Shown piece after piece: positions 27,516 through 39,206 of a stretch of 64,000 nucleotides of DNA. The stretch's first letter is position 1. The number at the start of each line of letters is the position of its first letter. Made by a program: the position numbers and the translations under genes. This stretch comes from Xylophilus sp. GW821-FHT01B05 (GTDB lineage: Bacteria > Pseudomonadota > Gammaproteobacteria > Burkholderiales > Burkholderiaceae_C). A model generated the notes under the pieces. That model searched no databases. It was not told the DNA's origin and saw only the letters and a program-made list of their open reading frames with translations. The stretch lies in the NCBI GenBank assembly GCA_038961845.1, contig CP152408.1, positions 4,216,001-4,280,000 of the forward strand, read 5' to 3'.

Positions 27516-28159
27516 GCCTTCTTCTCCACGGCGGCAGGTGCTGCCGGGGCCGCAGCCACCGGAGCGCGCGTTGCCTCGACCTTGACCAGCGAGACACGGT
27601 CTTGCGCCCGCACCCGGACCTGAGAGGCCACGTCAATGAACTTGCTGTCCTTGCGGCGGCGCAGCGTGAGCGCGATGGCGGCAACGATGGCCACCAGCAG
27701 GATCACCGCGGCGATTTCCAGCGGGTACAGATACTCGGTGTAGAGCAGAACGCCCAGCGCCTTGGTGTTGGACAACTGCTCCAGCGCCGGCATGGCCTTG
27801 GGGCCGCCGATGTTGCGGAAGCCGCCCATCAGCACATAGGCCATCTCGAGTGCGATCACCACACCAATCAGCGCCGCCAGCGGGAAGTGCTTCCAGAAGC
27901 CCTGGCGCACGCCATCCATGTTGATGTTGATCATCATCACCACGAACAGGAACAGCACCATCACCGCGCCCAGATAGACGAGCACCAGCGTGATGGCCAA
28001 AAATTCCGCCTGCAGCAGCAGCCAGACGGCCGAGGCCTGCGAGAAGGCAAGCATGAGGTAGAGCACCGCATGCACGGGGTTGCGTGCCGTGATCACCCGG
28101 AATGCTGCAAACAGCAGCACGAGCGAAAACAGGTAGAAGAAGCCGGTCTTGACGTCCAT
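27512..28159 (-). CDS. nuoJ: NADH-quinone oxidoreductase subunit J
   Basis: The 215-residue membrane subunit has five hydrophobic segments and the NuoJ marker [18 protein letters not shown] near residue 60. An Ala/Pro-rich tail closes the protein. It lies 26 bases after nuoI and overlaps nuoK. Confidence 0.95.
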   Translation of the reverse strand: MDVKTGFFYLFSLVLLFAAFRVITARNPVHAVLYLMLAFSQASAVWLLLQAEFLAITLVLVYLGAVMVLFLFVVMMININMDGVRQGFWKHFPLAALIGVVIALEMAYVLMGGFRNIGGPKAMPALEQLSNTKALGVLLYTEYLYPLEIAAVILLVAIVAAIALTLRRRKDSKFIDVASQVRVRAQDRVSLVKVEATRAPVAAAPAAPAAVEKKA

Positions 28160-28185
28160 GGATTGGGTTCTCTGGCGGGCTGCGC

Positions 28186-28695
28186 TCAGCGGTAAGGGGC
28201 GTCGGCCGCCTTGGCTGCCGCGATTTCCGGCTCGTAGCGATCGCCCACGGCCAGCAGCATGTCCTTGGTGAAGTACAGGTCACCGCGTTTTTCGCCGTGG
28301 TACTCAAGGATGTGGGTCTCGACGATGGAGTCCACCGGGCAGCTTTCTTCGCAGAAGCCGCAGAAGATGCACTTGGTCAGGTCGATGTCGTAGCGCGTGG
28401 TGCGGCGGCTGCCGTCATCACGCACTTCGGACTCGATGGTGATCGCCACCGCAGGGCAGACGGCTTCGCACAGCTTGCAGGCAATGCAACGCTCTTCGCC
28501 GTTCTCGTAGCGGCGCAATGCATGCAGCCCGCGGAAACGCGGCGACAGCGGCGTCTTCTCCTCGGGGAACTGCACCGTGATCTTGCGGCGAAAGGTGTAG
28601 CGACCAGTCAGGGCCATGCCCTTGAACAACTCCACGAGCATGAAGCTCTTGAAGAAGTCCTTGATCGAAAAGGCGGATACAGCAGCGGCTGTCAT
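28186..28695 (-). CDS. nuoI: NADH-quinone oxidoreductase subunit I
   Basis: The 169-residue peripheral-arm subunit carries two [4Fe-4S] clusters (N6a and N6b): Cys70, 73, 76, 80 and Cys109, 112, 115, 119 in two CxxCxxCxxxCP motifs. Two ATG codons stand in tandem; I prefer the second, at 28693-28695, because GGAG ends six bases before it, while the first leaves only three. The frame also opens one codon earlier at a TTG. Confidence 0.94.
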   Translation of the reverse strand: MTAAAVSAFSIKDFFKSFMLVELFKGMALTGRYTFRRKITVQFPEEKTPLSPRFRGLHALRRYENGEERCIACKLCEAVCPAVAITIESEVRDDGSRRTTRYDIDLTKCIFCGFCEESCPVDSIVETHILEYHGEKRGDLYFTKDMLLAVGDRYEPEIAAAKAADAPYR

Positions 28696-28707
28696 CATCA
28701 ACTCCGT

Positions 28708-29784
28708 TTACTTCCAGATGTTCCAGGAGGTCTGCATCCATCCACCGACGATCAGCAGCCAAACCAGAGTCACAGGAATAAAAATCTTCCAGCCCAGACG
28801 CATGATCTGGTCGTAGCGGAACCGTGGGAACGTGCCCCGGATCCAGATGAAGAGCGACACCACGAAGAAGGTCTTCAGGCCCAGCCAGATCCAGCCCGGA
28901 ATGAAGTCCAGGAAACCCACCGGCGACAGCCAGCCGCCCAGGAACATCAGTGCCGCCAGGATGGCGATCAGCCACATGCTTGCGTATTCAGCCAGGAAGA
29001 AGATCGCGAAGCCCATGCCCGAGTACTCGACCATGTGACCGGCCACGATCTCGGCCTCGCCTTCGACCACGTCGAACGGGTGGCGGTTGGTTTCGGCCAC
29101 GCCCGAAATGATGTAGACCACGAAGATCGGCAGCAGCGGCAGCCAGTTCCAGGACAGGACGCCCAGACCCTTGTCGGCGAACATGCCCTTGGCCTGCGCC
29201 GCAACCACGTCGCCCAGGTTCAGGCTGCCGGTGACCATGATCACCACCACCAGGCAGAAGCCCATGGCGATTTCATAGCTCACCATCTGTGCCGAGGCAC
29301 GCAGCGCGCCCAGGAAGGCGTACTTGGAGTTGGAAGCCCAGCCGGCAATGATCACGCCATAGACCTCAACCGAGGTGATGGCCATGATCAGCAGCAAGCC
29401 GGCGTTGATATTGGCCAGCACCACATCCGGGCCGAACGGGATCGCGACCCAGGCCGCGAGCGCAGGCATGATGGCCATGATCGGGCCGAGCCGGAACAGG
29501 CCGCCACTGGCCGCCGACGGGTTGATCAGCTCCTTGGTCAGCAGCTTGAGCGCATCAGCGATAGGCTGCAGCAGGCCGAACGGACCCACGCGGTTGGGAC
29601 CATGGCGCACCTGAATCCAGCCCAGCAGCTTGCGCTCCCACAGCGTCAGGTACGCCACCGCACCCAGCAGCGGCAAAAGCACGCAAATGATCTTGATCAG
29701 GGTCCAGATGACCGGCCAGGCGCCGCTGGTCCACCAGCCGGCGCCGACCAACCCATGGCCGAAGCCGTACAAAGCGTCGATCAT
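28708..29784 (-). CDS. nuoH: NADH-quinone oxidoreductase subunit H
   Basis: The 358-residue membrane subunit joins the peripheral arm to the membrane arm and forms part of the quinone chamber. Markers include [20 protein letters not shown] near residue 49 and [20 protein letters not shown] near 216. The start overlaps the nuoG stop by four bases. Confidence 0.96.
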   Translation of the reverse strand: MIDALYGFGHGLVGAGWWTSGAWPVIWTLIKIICVLLPLLGAVAYLTLWERKLLGWIQVRHGPNRVGPFGLLQPIADALKLLTKELINPSAASGGLFRLGPIMAIMPALAAWVAIPFGPDVVLANINAGLLLIMAITSVEVYGVIIAGWASNSKYAFLGALRASAQMVSYEIAMGFCLVVVIMVTGSLNLGDVVAAQAKGMFADKGLGVLSWNWLPLLPIFVVYIISGVAETNRHPFDVVEGEAEIVAGHMVEYSGMGFAIFFLAEYASMWLIAILAALMFLGGWLSPVGFLDFIPGWIWLGLKTFFVVSLFIWIRGTFPRFRYDQIMRLGWKIFIPVTLVWLLIVGGWMQTSWNIWK

Positions 29785-31931
29785 GCTGCGGCTCCCTCAA
29801 GGGCTGCGGCCCTCGTCTGGCGCGCATCCGCCGTAAGCTGCAGCGATGCAGCGCGGCGCACGATGCCGTCCAGTTCGTAGATGGCAGCGACCACCGGGGC
29901 CGGGCCACCGACGGTAGCGGCGCGCACAGCGGATGCCGGCACATTCGACAGGCATTCGGCCGGCAGATGGCTTGCATCCGCAGGCAGTGCGCCCCGCACT
30001 GCCGCCAGCACGTCTTGCGAAGATTCGAAGTCAAAGCCGGGCAAGCCGAGCAGGTTGCCCAACACGCGCAGCACCTTCCAGCCCGGACGCGCTTCGCCCT
30101 GTGGCTTGACCACGGCGTGGAAGCCCTGGAGACGGCCTTCGGCATTGACGAAGCTGCCCGAGGTTTCGGTGAACGGTGCGATCGGCAGCAGCACATCGCT
30201 GCAGTCGAGGTTGGCCTTGAACGGGCTCAGCGTGACAACCATTTGGGCCTGCGCCAGCGCCTTGACGGCGGCGGCACCGGCAGCGGAGTCAAACGCCGGT
30301 TCGGTGTTGAACAGCAGTGCAGCCTTGAGGCCGCCTTGCAGCATCTGCCCGGCGTGCAAGCCGCCGGCCTGCGGCACGGCGCCGACAAACTGCGCGCCAA
30401 CGGTATTGGCGGCTTCGGTCAGGTAGCCGGCGCTGGCGCCGGTCTGCTCAGCGATCCAGTGGGCCAGTGCCAGCAGCACCGACGCATCAGCGTGATGCGC
30501 TGCGGCATTGCCCAGGAGGATGGCCTTGCGCTCGCCGCCCAGCAGCGAACGGGCGATGGCGGAGGAGGCCTCATCAGCCTGACCGGCGGCAGGCGCGGCA
30601 ACGCCCTTCTCGGCCGCCACGGCAGCAGCGATGTTGGACAGGCTGGCCACCCAGTCGTCATGCCCGACCACCAAGGAGGTGGCCAGCGGCATCGCCCAGT
30701 CGTCATCGGCCGAGCGGATCGCGCTGACCGCAGCGCCCTTGCGCACAGCCTGGCGGATGCGCTGGGCAAACAGCGGATGCTCCTTGCGCAGGTTGGAGCC
30801 CACCACCAGCACGCGCTGCAAGGTCGACAGCGAGGCAATGGAGGTGCCCAGCCAGCGCACGGCACCGGCTTGCGGCGCGGCGAATTCAGCGTTGCGCAGG
30901 CGGTAGTCGATGTTGTCGCTGCCCAGGCCGCGCACCAGTGCGCCGGCCAGATAGAGCTCTTCCAGCGTGCTGTGCGGGCTTACCAGAGCGCCGACAGAGG
31001 CCGCGCCATGGTCAGCCTTGATCTGGCGCAGGCCGTTGGCCACGTATTCGAGCGCGGTCTGCCAATCGACGGTCTTCCACTCGCCGCCCTGCTTGAGCAT
31101 GGGCTGGGTCAGGCGCTCTTCGCCGTTCAGTGCTTCGTAAGAGAAGCGGTCGCGGTCGGCAATCCAGCATTCGTTGACCGCTTCGTTCTCGAGCGGCACG
31201 ACGCGCAACACCTTGTTGTTCTTGACCTGGACCACCAGGTTGGCACCGGTGGAGTCATGCGGGCTGACCGACTTGCGGCGCGACAGCTCCCAGGTGCGGG
31301 CGCTGTAGCGGAAAGGCTTGCTGGTGAGCGCGCCGACCGGGCAGATGTCGATCATGTTGCCCGACAGCTCGGAGTCCACCGTGTCGCCGACCACCGTGGT
31401 GATCTCGGAATGCTCGCCGCGATGGATCATGCCCAGCTCCATCACGCCGGCCACTTCCTGGCCAAAGCGCACGCAGCGGGTGCAGTGGATGCAGCGGCTC
31501 ATCTCTTCCATCGAGATCAGCGGGCCGACGTCCTTGTGGAACACCACGCGCTTTTCCTCGGCGTAGCGCGAGGCAGAGCCACCGTAGCCAACCGCGATGT
31601 CCTGCAACTGGCATTCGCCGCCCTGGTCGCAGATCGGGCAGTCCAGCGGGTGGTTGATGAGCAAAAACTCCATCACCGACTGCTGGGCCTTGATCGCCTT
31701 GTCGCTCTTGGTGCGCACGATCATGCCTTGCGTCACCGGCGTGGCGCAGGCCGGCATCGGCTTGGGGGCCTTCTCCACATCCACCAGGCACATGCGGCAA
31801 TTGGCCGCAATGGACAGCTTCTTGTGATAGCAGAAGTGCGGAATGTAAGTGCCTGCCTTCTCGGCCGCATGCATCACCATGCAGCCTTCGGCGACTTCGA
31901 CCTTCTGGCCGTCGAGTTCGATTTCAACCAT
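29781..31931 (-). CDS. nuoG: NADH-quinone oxidoreductase subunit G
   Basis: The 716-residue subunit holds the [2Fe-2S] ligands Cys34, 45, 48 and 62 at the N-terminus, then the His-Cys3 cluster region ([18 protein letters not shown]) and the [10 protein letters not shown] cluster, followed by a molybdopterin-oxidoreductase-like domain without the cofactor. It carries electrons from NuoF/E toward NuoI. It starts 16 bases after nuoF. Confidence 0.95.
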   Translation of the reverse strand: MVEIELDGQKVEVAEGCMVMHAAEKAGTYIPHFCYHKKLSIAANCRMCLVDVEKAPKPMPACATPVTQGMIVRTKSDKAIKAQQSVMEFLLINHPLDCPICDQGGECQLQDIAVGYGGSASRYAEEKRVVFHKDVGPLISMEEMSRCIHCTRCVRFGQEVAGVMELGMIHRGEHSEITTVVGDTVDSELSGNMIDICPVGALTSKPFRYSARTWELSRRKSVSPHDSTGANLVVQVKNNKVLRVVPLENEAVNECWIADRDRFSYEALNGEERLTQPMLKQGGEWKTVDWQTALEYVANGLRQIKADHGAASVGALVSPHSTLEELYLAGALVRGLGSDNIDYRLRNAEFAAPQAGAVRWLGTSIASLSTLQRVLVVGSNLRKEHPLFAQRIRQAVRKGAAVSAIRSADDDWAMPLATSLVVGHDDWVASLSNIAAAVAAEKGVAAPAAGQADEASSAIARSLLGGERKAILLGNAAAHHADASVLLALAHWIAEQTGASAGYLTEAANTVGAQFVGAVPQAGGLHAGQMLQGGLKAALLFNTEPAFDSAAGAAAVKALAQAQMVVTLSPFKANLDCSDVLLPIAPFTETSGSFVNAEGRLQGFHAVVKPQGEARPGWKVLRVLGNLLGLPGFDFESSQDVLAAVRGALPADASHLPAECLSNVPASAVRAATVGGPAPVVAAIYELDGIVRRAASLQLTADARQTRAAALEGAAA

Positions 31932-31947
31932 GTCGTGTATCTCCGCG

Positions 31948-33303
31948 TCAGGCGTGGGCCGGTTTCGCGGAATTCCTGTTCTGCTGGATCAGCGCCTCGA
32001 ACTCGGGGCGGAAGTGCTTGATCATGGCGCGCACCGGCATTGCGGCGGCATCGCCCAATGCGCAGATGGTGCGGCCCTGGATGTTGTCGGCAACCGAATT
32101 GAGCAGGTCAAGGTCACCGGCGCGGCCTTGCTCATGCTGGATGCGGTCGATCACGCGCCACATCCAGCCCGTGCCTTCGCGGCAGGGCGTGCACTGGCCG
32201 CAGGACTCGTGCGAGTAGAAGTAGGACAGGCGCAGCAGCGACTCGACCATGGAGCGCGAATCGTCCATCACGATCACCGCACCCGAGCCCAGCATGGAGC
32301 CGGCCTTGGCGATGGAGTCGTAGTCCATCGTGCATTCCATCATGATGGCCGCCGGCAGCACCGGCGACGACGATCCACCGGGGATCACGGCCTTGAGCTG
32401 GCGCCCCTTGCGCACACCGCCCGCCAATTCAAGCAGCTTGGCGAAGGGCGTGCCCATCGGCACTTCGTAGTTGCCTGGCTTTTCCACATCGCCCGAGACC
32501 GAGAAGATCTTGGTGCCGCCGTTGTTCGGCTTGCCGATCTCCAGGTAGGCCGCGCCGCCATTGCGGATGATCCACGGCACAGCCGCAAAGGTCTCGGTGT
32601 TGTTGATCGTGGTCGGCTTGCCGTACAGGCCAAAGCTGGCCGGGAACGGCGGCTTGAAGCGCGGCTGGCCCTTCTTGCCTTCGAGCGATTCGAGCAGCGC
32701 GGTTTCTTCACCGCAGATGTAGGCGCCAAAACCATGCGCCGCATGCAACTGGAAGCTGAAACCGCTGCCCAGGATCTTGTCGCCCAGGTAGCCAGCGGCA
32801 CGGGCTTCTTCCAGCGCTTCCTCGAAGCGGTCGTAGGTCTGGAAGATCTCGCCGTGGATGTAGTTGTAGCCCACCGAGATGCCCATCGCGTAGGCCGCGA
32901 TGATCATGCCTTCGATGACGATGTGCGGGTTGAACTGCAGGATGTCGCGATCCTTGCAAGTGCCCGGCTCGCCTTCGTCCGAATTGCAGACGAGGTACTT
33001 CTGGCCCGGGAACTGGCGAGGCATGAAGCTCCACTTGAGCCCGGTCGGGAAACCCGCACCGCCGCGGCCGCGCAGGCCGGATTCCTTGACCGTGGCGATC
33101 ACCTGGTCCTGGGTCAGGCCTTCGCCCTCCCCTGCCGCGAGGATCTTGCGCAGGGCCGCATAGCCGCCGCGTGCCTCGTAGTCCTTCAGGCGCCAGTTGG
33201 TACCGTCCAGGCCGGCATAGATCTGCGGCTCGATGTGGCGGTCGTGGAAGCAGGTCTGGACCCCGGTGGCCTGGAACTGAGAGAGAACCTGGGTTGCGTT
33301 CAT
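31948..33303 (-). CDS. nuoF: NADH-quinone oxidoreductase subunit F
   Basis: The 451-residue subunit binds NADH and FMN. The NADH site [13 protein letters not shown] lies near residue 75, and the [4Fe-4S] motif [14 protein letters not shown] at about 364-377. The start ATG at 33301-33303 shares one base with the nuoE stop (TGATG), which rules out a longer open frame upstream. Confidence 0.96.
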   Translation of the reverse strand: MNATQVLSQFQATGVQTCFHDRHIEPQIYAGLDGTNWRLKDYEARGGYAALRKILAAGEGEGLTQDQVIATVKESGLRGRGGAGFPTGLKWSFMPRQFPGQKYLVCNSDEGEPGTCKDRDILQFNPHIVIEGMIIAAYAMGISVGYNYIHGEIFQTYDRFEEALEEARAAGYLGDKILGSGFSFQLHAAHGFGAYICGEETALLESLEGKKGQPRFKPPFPASFGLYGKPTTINNTETFAAVPWIIRNGGAAYLEIGKPNNGGTKIFSVSGDVEKPGNYEVPMGTPFAKLLELAGGVRKGRQLKAVIPGGSSSPVLPAAIMMECTMDYDSIAKAGSMLGSGAVIVMDDSRSMVESLLRLSYFYSHESCGQCTPCREGTGWMWRVIDRIQHEQGRAGDLDLLNSVADNIQGRTICALGDAAAMPVRAMIKHFRPEFEALIQQNRNSAKPAHA

Positions 33304-33806
33304 CACACCCCCTCCTTGGCACCGGATTCGGTGGCGCGCAGGCCATCGATCAACTGGTCGAGCTTCTCGTTGCTCATGAAGCTGCACATGGTGCGGTCGT
33401 TGACCAGCATCACCGGCGAATCGGCGCAGGCGCCCAGGCATTCGCTCTGCTGCAGCGTGAACAGGCCATCGGCCGTGGTCTCACCCATCTTGACACCGAG
33501 CTTGTGCTCCAGGTGGTGCAAGGCCTTCTGGCCGTCGCGCAGCTGGCACGGCAGGTTGGTGCAGACGTTGAGCTTGAAGCGGCCCGTGGGCTGCTGGTTG
33601 TACATGTTGTAGAAGGTCGTGACTTCACGCACGGCGATCTCTGGCATGTCGAGGTGGGCAGCTATCACCGCCTCACTCTCCTGGCTGACATAGCCTTGTT
33701 CTTGCTGCACGATGGCCAGGCAGGCCATCACCGCCGACTGCTTTTGGTCGGCGGGGTATTTGGCGACTTCCTTGTCGAAACGGGCTCGGGTGGTGTCGGA
33801 GATCAT
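33303..33806 (-). CDS. nuoE: NADH-quinone oxidoreductase subunit E
   Basis: The 167-residue subunit carries the thioredoxin-like [2Fe-2S] centre N1a: Cys82, Cys87, Cys123 and Cys127 are all present in VCTNLPCQL and ECLGACADS. It overlaps nuoD upstream by four bases and nuoF downstream by one. Confidence 0.96.
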   Translation of the reverse strand: MISDTTRARFDKEVAKYPADQKQSAVMACLAIVQQEQGYVSQESEAVIAAHLDMPEIAVREVTTFYNMYNQQPTGRFKLNVCTNLPCQLRDGQKALHHLEHKLGVKMGETTADGLFTLQQSECLGACADSPVMLVNDRTMCSFMSNEKLDQLIDGLRATESGAKEGV

Positions 33807-35056
33807 CGGTCAATCTCTCCAAAAACGATGTCCAGCGTACCGATCACGGCAACCGCGTCGGCAATCATGTGGCCGCGCGCCATTTCATCCATGGCGGCGA
33901 GGTGAACGAAGCCGGGGGCTCGGATCTTCAGGCGGTAGGGCTTGTTGGCGCCATCGCTCACCAGATAGATACCGAACTCGCCCTTGGGGTGCTCGACGGC
34001 CGCATAGGCCTCGCCTTCGGGCACGTGGAAACCTTCGGTGAAGAGCTTGAAGTGGTGGATCAGCTCTTCCATGTTGGCCTTCATCGACTCACGCGAAGGT
34101 GCTGCCACCTTGTGGTTGTCGGTGATGACCGGGCCCGGGTTGACGCGCAGCCAGTCCACGCACTGCTTGATGATGCGGTTGGACTGGCGCATTTCTTCCA
34201 TGCGCACCAGGTAGCGGTCATAGCAGTCGCCGGTCTTGCCCACCGGGATGTCGAAATCCATGCGGTCGTAGGCGTCGTAGGGCTGCTGCTTGCGCAGGTC
34301 CCAGGCAATGCCGGAGCCGCGCAGCATCGGGCCGGTCAGGCCCAGGTTCAGTGCGCGCTCGGGCGTCATGACGCCGATGCCGACGGTGCGCTGTTTCCAG
34401 ATGCGGTTGTCGGTCAGCAGCGTGTGGTACTCGCCCAGGTTCTTCTCGAAGCGCTGCGTGAAGTCGTCGATGAAGTCCAGCAGCGAGCCCTGGCGGTTCT
34501 CGTTCATGCGCGCCAGTGCGCGGGCATTCTTGATCTTGCTGACCGTGTACTGCGGCATGCTGTCGGGCAGGTCGCGGTAGACACCGCCCGGGCGGAAATA
34601 GGCCGCATGCATGCGCGCGCCGGAGACCGCCTCGTACATGTCGAACAGGTCTTCGCGCTCGCGGAAGGCGTAGATCAGGATGGTCGAGCTGCCGCAATCG
34701 TTACCGTGCGAACCCAGCCACATGAGGTGGTTCAGCAGGCGCGTGATCTCGGAAAACATCACGCGGATGTACTGCGCGCGGATCGGCACTTCCAGGTCCA
34801 GCAGCTTCTCGATGGCCAGGCAGTAGGCGTGCTCGTTGCACATCATCGAGACGTAGTCCAGCCGGTCCATGTAGGGCAGCGACTGGATGAAGGTCTTGTG
34901 CTCGGCCAGCTTTTCGGTGGCGCGGTGCAGCAGGCCGATGTGCGGGTCGGCGCGTTGCACGACTTCGCCGTCGAGCTCCAGCACCAGGCGCAGCACGCCG
35001 TGGGCCGCAGGATGCTGCGGCCCGAAGTTCAGGGTGTAGTTCTTGATTTCAGCCAT
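33803..35056 (-). CDS. nuoD: NADH-quinone oxidoreductase subunit D
   Basis: The 417-residue subunit is related to the large subunit of [NiFe]-hydrogenases and forms the quinone site with Nuo[21 protein letters not shown] at the N-terminus, HRATEKLAE and [12 protein letters not shown] are NuoD markers. It is separate from nuoC here, unlike the fused E. coli protein. Confidence 0.97.
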   Translation of the reverse strand: MAEIKNYTLNFGPQHPAAHGVLRLVLELDGEVVQRADPHIGLLHRATEKLAEHKTFIQSLPYMDRLDYVSMMCNEHAYCLAIEKLLDLEVPIRAQYIRVMFSEITRLLNHLMWLGSHGNDCGSSTILIYAFREREDLFDMYEAVSGARMHAAYFRPGGVYRDLPDSMPQYTVSKIKNARALARMNENRQGSLLDFIDDFTQRFEKNLGEYHTLLTDNRIWKQRTVGIGVMTPERALNLGLTGPMLRGSGIAWDLRKQQPYDAYDRMDFDIPVGKTGDCYDRYLVRMEEMRQSNRIIKQCVDWLRVNPGPVITDNHKVAAPSRESMKANMEELIHHFKLFTEGFHVPEGEAYAAVEHPKGEFGIYLVSDGANKPYRLKIRAPGFVHLAAMDEMARGHMIADAVAVIGTLDIVFGEIDR

Positions 35057-35079
35057 GGGGATACCGTCGCCGCGGGCGC

Positions 35080-35712
35080 CTAGTGCAAGCCGCCGTAGTT
35101 GTCTTCGCGGATGATGCGCGGCGTGACTTCGCGCGGTTCAATCGTGACCGGCTGGTAGACCACGCGGCGCAACTCGGAGTCGTAGCGCATCTCGACATGG
35201 CCCGACAGCGGGAAGTCCTTGCGGAAGGGATGGCCGATAAAGCCGTAGTCGGTCAGGATGCGGCGCAGGTCCTCATGGCCTTCGAAGACGATGCCAAACA
35301 GATCGAAGGCTTCGCGCTCGAACCAGTTGGCCGAGTTCCAGAGCACATTGACCGAGGGCAGCACCGGCAGGTTGTCATCAGCGCAGAAAGCCTTGACGCG
35401 CACGCGCTGGTTCAGGCTCACCGACAGCAGGTGGGTGACCACTGCATAGCGCGAGCCCTCCCACAGACCGTCGCGGTAGGTCGAGTAGTCGACGCCGCAG
35501 AGGTCGATCAGCTGCTCGAACTGGCAACCCGGCGCGTCGCGCAGGATCTGCATGGCTTCGAGGTAGTGCGCAGGGGCGACGATGACCGTCACCTCACCCA
35601 GCCGCACGACAAAACGCAAGGCCTTGTCGCCAAGAGCGGCAGCGAGCACGTCTTTGAGCGCCTCGGGAGCGATGGCAACAGCCGGGGAAGAAGTCATGGC
35701 GGCTTCGCTCAT
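35080..35712 (-). CDS. nuoC: NADH-quinone oxidoreductase subunit C
   Basis: The 210-residue subunit has the 30-kDa complex I signature [27 protein letters not shown], with [14 protein letters not shown] after it. The start overlaps the nuoB stop (ATGA); an internal ATG five codons later is an alternative. Usual length for a separate NuoC. Confidence 0.95.
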   Translation of the reverse strand: MSEAAMTSSPAVAIAPEALKDVLAAALGDKALRFVVRLGEVTVIVAPAHYLEAMQILRDAPGCQFEQLIDLCGVDYSTYRDGLWEGSRYAVVTHLLSVSLNQRVRVKAFCADDNLPVLPSVNVLWNSANWFEREAFDLFGIVFEGHEDLRRILTDYGFIGHPFRKDFPLSGHVEMRYDSELRRVVYQPVTIEPREVTPRIIREDNYGGLH

Positions 35713-36191
35713 ACGCGGGCAATCGTGTTGGTGCGGCGCACCTTTTGCTGCAGCTGGATGATCCCGTAGATCAAGGCTTCCGCCGTGGGCGGGCAGCCGG
35801 GCACGTAGACGTCAACCGGCACGATGCGGTCGCAGCCGCGCACGACCGAATAGCTGTAGTGGTAGTAGCCACCGCCATTGGCGCACGAGCCCATGGACAG
35901 CACCCAGCGCGGCTCGGCCATCTGGTCGTAGACCTTGCGCAGCGCCGGCGCCATCTTGTTGCACAGCGTACCGGCCACGATCATCAGATCGGACTGGCGC
36001 GGGCTGGCGCGGAACACTTCCGCGCCGAAGCGGCCGATGTCATAGCGTGCCGCAGCGGCATGCATCATCTCGACCGCACAACAGGCCAGGCCGAACGTCA
36101 TCGGCCACAGCGAGCCGGTCTTGGCCCAGTTCACCACCGAGTCATACGACGTAGTGATGAAACCTTCCTTGAAAACACCTTCGATTGCCAT
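35709..36191 (-). CDS. nuoB: NADH-quinone oxidoreductase subunit B
   Basis: The 160-residue subunit binds the terminal [4Fe-4S] cluster N2 through the tandem Cys37-Cys38 with Cys103 and Cys133. [17 protein letters not shown] is the family signature. It lies 24 bases after nuoA. Confidence 0.97.
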   Translation of the reverse strand: MAIEGVFKEGFITTSYDSVVNWAKTGSLWPMTFGLACCAVEMMHAAAARYDIGRFGAEVFRASPRQSDLMIVAGTLCNKMAPALRKVYDQMAEPRWVLSMGSCANGGGYYHYSYSVVRGCDRIVPVDVYVPGCPPTAEALIYGIIQLQQKVRRTNTIARV

Positions 36192-36215
36192 ATCTGACTC
36201 CTTGGCCGAAACCGA

Positions 36216-36575
36216 TCATTCCCAGTCGAGCGCGCCCTTTTTCCATTCGTAGGCAAAGCCCACGACAAGGATGCCCAGAAAGATCACGGCCGCCCAGAAC
36301 CCGGTAGCGCCAATGTCCTTGAGTGCCACGGCCCAGGGAAACAGGAACGCGATTTCCAGGTCGAACAGGATGAAAAGAATGGCAACGAGGTAGTAGCGCA
36401 CGTCGAACTGCATGCGCGCGTCTTCGAACGCTTCGAAGCCACACTCGTAAGGGGAATTCTTGGCCGCATCGGGCCGATTGGGCCCGAGCAGATAGCCGAG
36501 CGCCTGGGGCGCGATACCTACCCCTATGGCGACCAGAATGAACAGGAGGACAGGAAGGTACTGGTCGAGGTTCAT
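36216..36575 (-). CDS. nuoA: NADH-quinone oxidoreductase subunit A
   Basis: The 119-residue subunit has three membrane helices and the markers [23 protein letters not shown] and [12 protein letters not shown]. It is the first gene of the fourteen-gene nuo operon and follows the tRNA-Leu on the same strand by about 60 bases. Confidence 0.96.
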   Translation of the reverse strand: MNLDQYLPVLLFILVAIGVGIAPQALGYLLGPNRPDAAKNSPYECGFEAFEDARMQFDVRYYLVAILFILFDLEIAFLFPWAVALKDIGATGFWAAVIFLGILVVGFAYEWKKGALDWE

Positions 36576-36634
36576 CTTGGGGGGTCAGCTTATCGCGTGA
36601 GCCTGCCCGGAGGTAGACCCGGACAGGCTGTATA

Positions 36635-36719
36635 TGGTGCCGTCGGCGAGACTCGAACTCGCACAGCTTTCGCCACTACCCCCTCAAGATAGCGTGTCTA
36701 CCAATTTCACCACGACGGC
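36635..36719 (-). tRNA. tRNA-Leu (anticodon GAG)
   Basis: The 85-nt molecule, including an encoded CCA, has a 7-bp acceptor stem (GCCGUCG/CGACGGC), an anticodon stem CUAUC/GGUAG with loop UUGAGGG, a long class II variable arm and the T loop UUCGAGU. The anticodon GAG reads CUC and CUU. It stands between secG and nuoA on the same strand. Confidence 0.95.
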
Positions 36720-36781
36720 GGTTTTGCGCTGCTCGGATGGCATGAGGACCTTGCGGTTGTTGGCTTTCCAAGCAGACTCAG

Positions 36782-36787
36782 ATTCTA
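36782..36787 (-). promoter_or_regulatory. Possible -10 box upstream of tRNA-Leu and nuoA
   Basis: TAGAAT on the minus strand lies 63 bases before the tRNA 5' end. The -35 region at 17 bases (ATGAAA) is weak. It is the best sigma70-like site in the secG-tRNA spacer, but uncertain. Confidence 0.35.
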
Positions 36788-36868
36788 CTCCGGATTTGTA
36801 TCGCTTTCATTCGCGCACCGGAGTTTTGGAGTCCTGATTCCTGTAAACAGGAAGTAGCAGAAACCCGA

Positions 36869-37294
36869 TCAGGGTTTGGACTTGGGTGCCTCTGCCGGCG
36901 CAGGCACCGGAACAGCTGCCGCGCCGGTGGCCGCAGGTGCGGCAGGCGCCGTGGCATTGCCCGGGATCTGCGCTGCGGGGCTGGTGTCCACCGGTGCTGG
37001 CGTCACGGGCAGGTTCACGCCGGCGCGGTCCAGCACGCTGCCCGAATCGACCGGGCGCAGGTTACCGAAATAGGCCAGTGCCAGCGTGCAGACAAAGAAC
37101 ACTGCGGCCAGCACGGCCGTGGTGCGCGAGAGGAAATTGGCACTGCCACTGGCGCCGAACAGGCTGCCAGAGCCGCCGCTGCCAAAAGCCGCGCCCATGT
37201 CGGCACCCTTGCCGTGCTGGACCAGGATCAGGCCGATCATGCCCAGCGCAGACAGCATCTGCAGGGCCAGGACGATGTTGAGGACGATGTTCAT
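36869..37294 (-). CDS. secG: Preprotein translocase subunit SecG
   Basis: The 141-residue protein has two membrane segments (about residues 4-22 and 54-74) joined by the SecG loop LVQHGKGADMGAAFGSGGSGSLFG. It assists the SecYE channel. The C-terminal half is an Ala/Pro/Val-rich tail of about 55 residues, longer than in E. coli. It lies 37 bases after tpiA. Confidence 0.93.
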   Translation of the reverse strand: MNIVLNIVLALQMLSALGMIGLILVQHGKGADMGAAFGSGGSGSLFGASGSANFLSRTTAVLAAVFFVCTLALAYFGNLRPVDSGSVLDRAGVNLPVTPAPVDTSPAAQIPGNATAPAAPAATGAAAVPVPAPAEAPKSKP

Positions 37295-37331
37295 CGAATT
37301 ACTCCAAAAATTCTTTAGCGGTGGCCGGCGC

Positions 37332-38078
37332 TTACTGCGCCGCAGCCACGATGGTCAGGAAATCAGGCGCCTTGAGCGACGCGCCGCCGATCAGGCCGCC
37401 GTCGATATCGGGCTGGGCCAGCAGCTCGGCTGCATTGGCCGCATTCATGCTGCCGCCGTACAGGATGCGCACACCCGCAGCGGCCGGGGACACGGCTTGC
37501 AGCCGCGCGCGCAGGCCGGCATGCACCGCCTGCGCCTGCTCGGGCGTGGCTGTCTTGCCGGTACCAATGGCCCAGACCGGCTCATAGGCCAGCACGATGC
37601 CACCGAGCTTGTCGCCCAAGGCCTGAGCCACCGCCGCGAACTGCGCGCCGACGACGGCCTCGGTCTGGCCCGCCTCGCGCTGCGCCAGCGATTCGCCGAT
37701 GCAGACGACCGGCACGATACCTGCGGCCAATGCGGCCAGCGCCTTGGCGGCCACGGCCGCATCGGTTTCGCCGTGGTACTGGCGCCGCTCGGAATGACCG
37801 ACCAGCGCATAGCGCGCGCCGAAGTCCTGCAGCATGGCTGCCGATACCTCGCCGGTGTAGGCGCCCTGGGCATGGGCCGACACATCCTGCGCGCCCAGCG
37901 CGATCGGCGCCCCCTGCAGGCGAGCACCCACCTGCGCCAGATAAGGCGCCGGCACGCAGACCGCGACATCGGCAGCACCTGCACCGACGCCGGCCAGCAG
38001 GCCATCGAGCAGCGCGGCATTGGCCGCCAGGCTGCCGTTCATCTTCCAGTTGCCCGCGATGAGCTTCCTGTTCTTCAT
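37332..38078 (-). CDS. tpiA: Triose-phosphate isomerase
   Basis: The 248-residue TIM barrel interconverts dihydroxyacetone phosphate and glyceraldehyde 3-phosphate. Active-site residues are in place: Asn10/Lys12 in GNWKMNG, His95 in GHSERR and Glu166 in [12 protein letters not shown]. Normal length. Confidence 0.97.
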   Translation of the reverse strand: MKNRKLIAGNWKMNGSLAANAALLDGLLAGVGAGAADVAVCVPAPYLAQVGARLQGAPIALGAQDVSAHAQGAYTGEVSAAMLQDFGARYALVGHSERRQYHGETDAAVAAKALAALAAGIVPVVCIGESLAQREAGQTEAVVGAQFAAVAQALGDKLGGIVLAYEPVWAIGTGKTATPEQAQAVHAGLRARLQAVSPAAAGVRILYGGSMNAANAAELLAQPDIDGGLIGGASLKAPDFLTIVAAAQ

Positions 38079-38120
38079 GGATTGCGTCTTCGTTCTCTTC
38101 TTTTTATGGAATAGCCACGC

Positions 38121-39107
38121 CTACCAGGTGAGCACGATCTTGCCGACGTGCGTACCGGACTCCATCAGCGCATGCGCCTCGGCTGCATGCGCCGCCTCGA
38201 AGGTGGCATGGATGACGGGCTTGATACGGCCCGTGGACAACAGCGGCCAGACCTGCTCGCGCAGCTCGCGCGCCACCGAGGCCTTGAAGGCCACTGGCCG
38301 CGGCCGCAGCGTGCTGCCGGTAATGGTGAGCCGGCGCCGCAGCACCAGGCCCGCATTGAAGCCCGCATTGATGCCGCCCTGCACCGCAATGATGACGATG
38401 CGGCCATCCTCGGCCAGGCATTCGACTTCGCGCGCAACATAGTCACCAGCAACCATGTCGAGCACCACGTCCACGCCCTTGCCTGCGGTGAGCGTCCGGA
38501 CTTCTGCCACAAAGTCCTGCGACTTGTAGTTGATGGCATGGTCCGCACCCAACTGCAGGCAGGCGGCGCATTTCTCGTCGCTGCCGGCGGTGACGATGAC
38601 CGTCGCGCCCATGGCCTTGGCGACCAGGATGGCGGTGACGCCGATGCCGCTGGTGCCGCCCTGCACCAGCAGGGTTTCACCACGCTGCAGGCGGCCGCGC
38701 ATGAAGACGTTGCTCCACACGGTGAAGAAGGTCTCGGGCAGCGAAGCCGCCTCGATATCGCTCAGGCCGTCCGGCACCGGCAGGCACTGCCCGACCGGGG
38801 CAACGGCGTACTCCGCATAGCCGCCACCGGCCAGCAAGGCGCAGACACGGTCGCCCACCTTGAAGCCGGCCTCGGCCATGGCGGCGGCATCACCGCTTTC
38901 GATAACACCGGCGACCTCCAGGCCCGGCACATCGGACGCACCCGGCGGCACCGGGTAGTTGCCGGTGCGCTGCAGCACGTCGGGCCGGTTGATGCCGCTG
39001 GCCGCAACGCGGATCAGCAGCTCACCGGCGCCGGCAACCGGCTGCGGCCGCTCGCGCAACTGCAGAACCTCGGGCGGCCCATAGGAAGTGATGTCGACAG
39101 CACGCAT
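38121..39107 (-). CDS. NAD(P)H-quinone oxidoreductase, zeta-crystallin/PIG3 type
   Basis: The 328-residue protein belongs to the zinc-independent medium-chain dehydrogenases. It has the N-terminal catalytic domain (RVAASGINRPDVLQRTGNYP) and a Rossmann domain with LVQGGTSGIGVTAILVAKAMG near residue 147. Zinc ligands of the alcohol dehydrogenase branch are absent. These enzymes reduce quinones or enones using NADPH. It lies between pnp and tpiA on the same strand. Confidence 0.9.
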   Translation of the reverse strand: MRAVDITSYGPPEVLQLRERPQPVAGAGELLIRVAASGINRPDVLQRTGNYPVPPGASDVPGLEVAGVIESGDAAAMAEAGFKVGDRVCALLAGGGYAEYAVAPVGQCLPVPDGLSDIEAASLPETFFTVWSNVFMRGRLQRGETLLVQGGTSGIGVTAILVAKAMGATVIVTAGSDEKCAACLQLGADHAINYKSQDFVAEVRTLTAGKGVDVVLDMVAGDYVAREVECLAEDGRIVIIAVQGGINAGFNAGLVLRRRLTITGSTLRPRPVAFKASVARELREQVWPLLSTGRIKPVIHATFEAAHAAEAHALMESGTHVGKIVLTW

Positions 39108-39138
39108 GGCGTTTCTCGCAGTGAATTCGGTTTTCAGA

Positions 39139-39197
39139 AAGAAATCAGGCCCTAGCCCTTACCAGGCAAGGGCTAGTAGCTATGATTTCAATAGCAA
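39139..39197 (-). repeat. Dispersed palindromic repeat, copy 5
   Basis: On the minus strand: TTGCTATTGAAATCATAGCT, then an imperfect AGCCCTT/AAGGGCT pair. It fills the spacer between pnp and the quinone oxidoreductase. Confidence 0.6.
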
Positions 39198-39206
39198 CCC
39201 GACAAC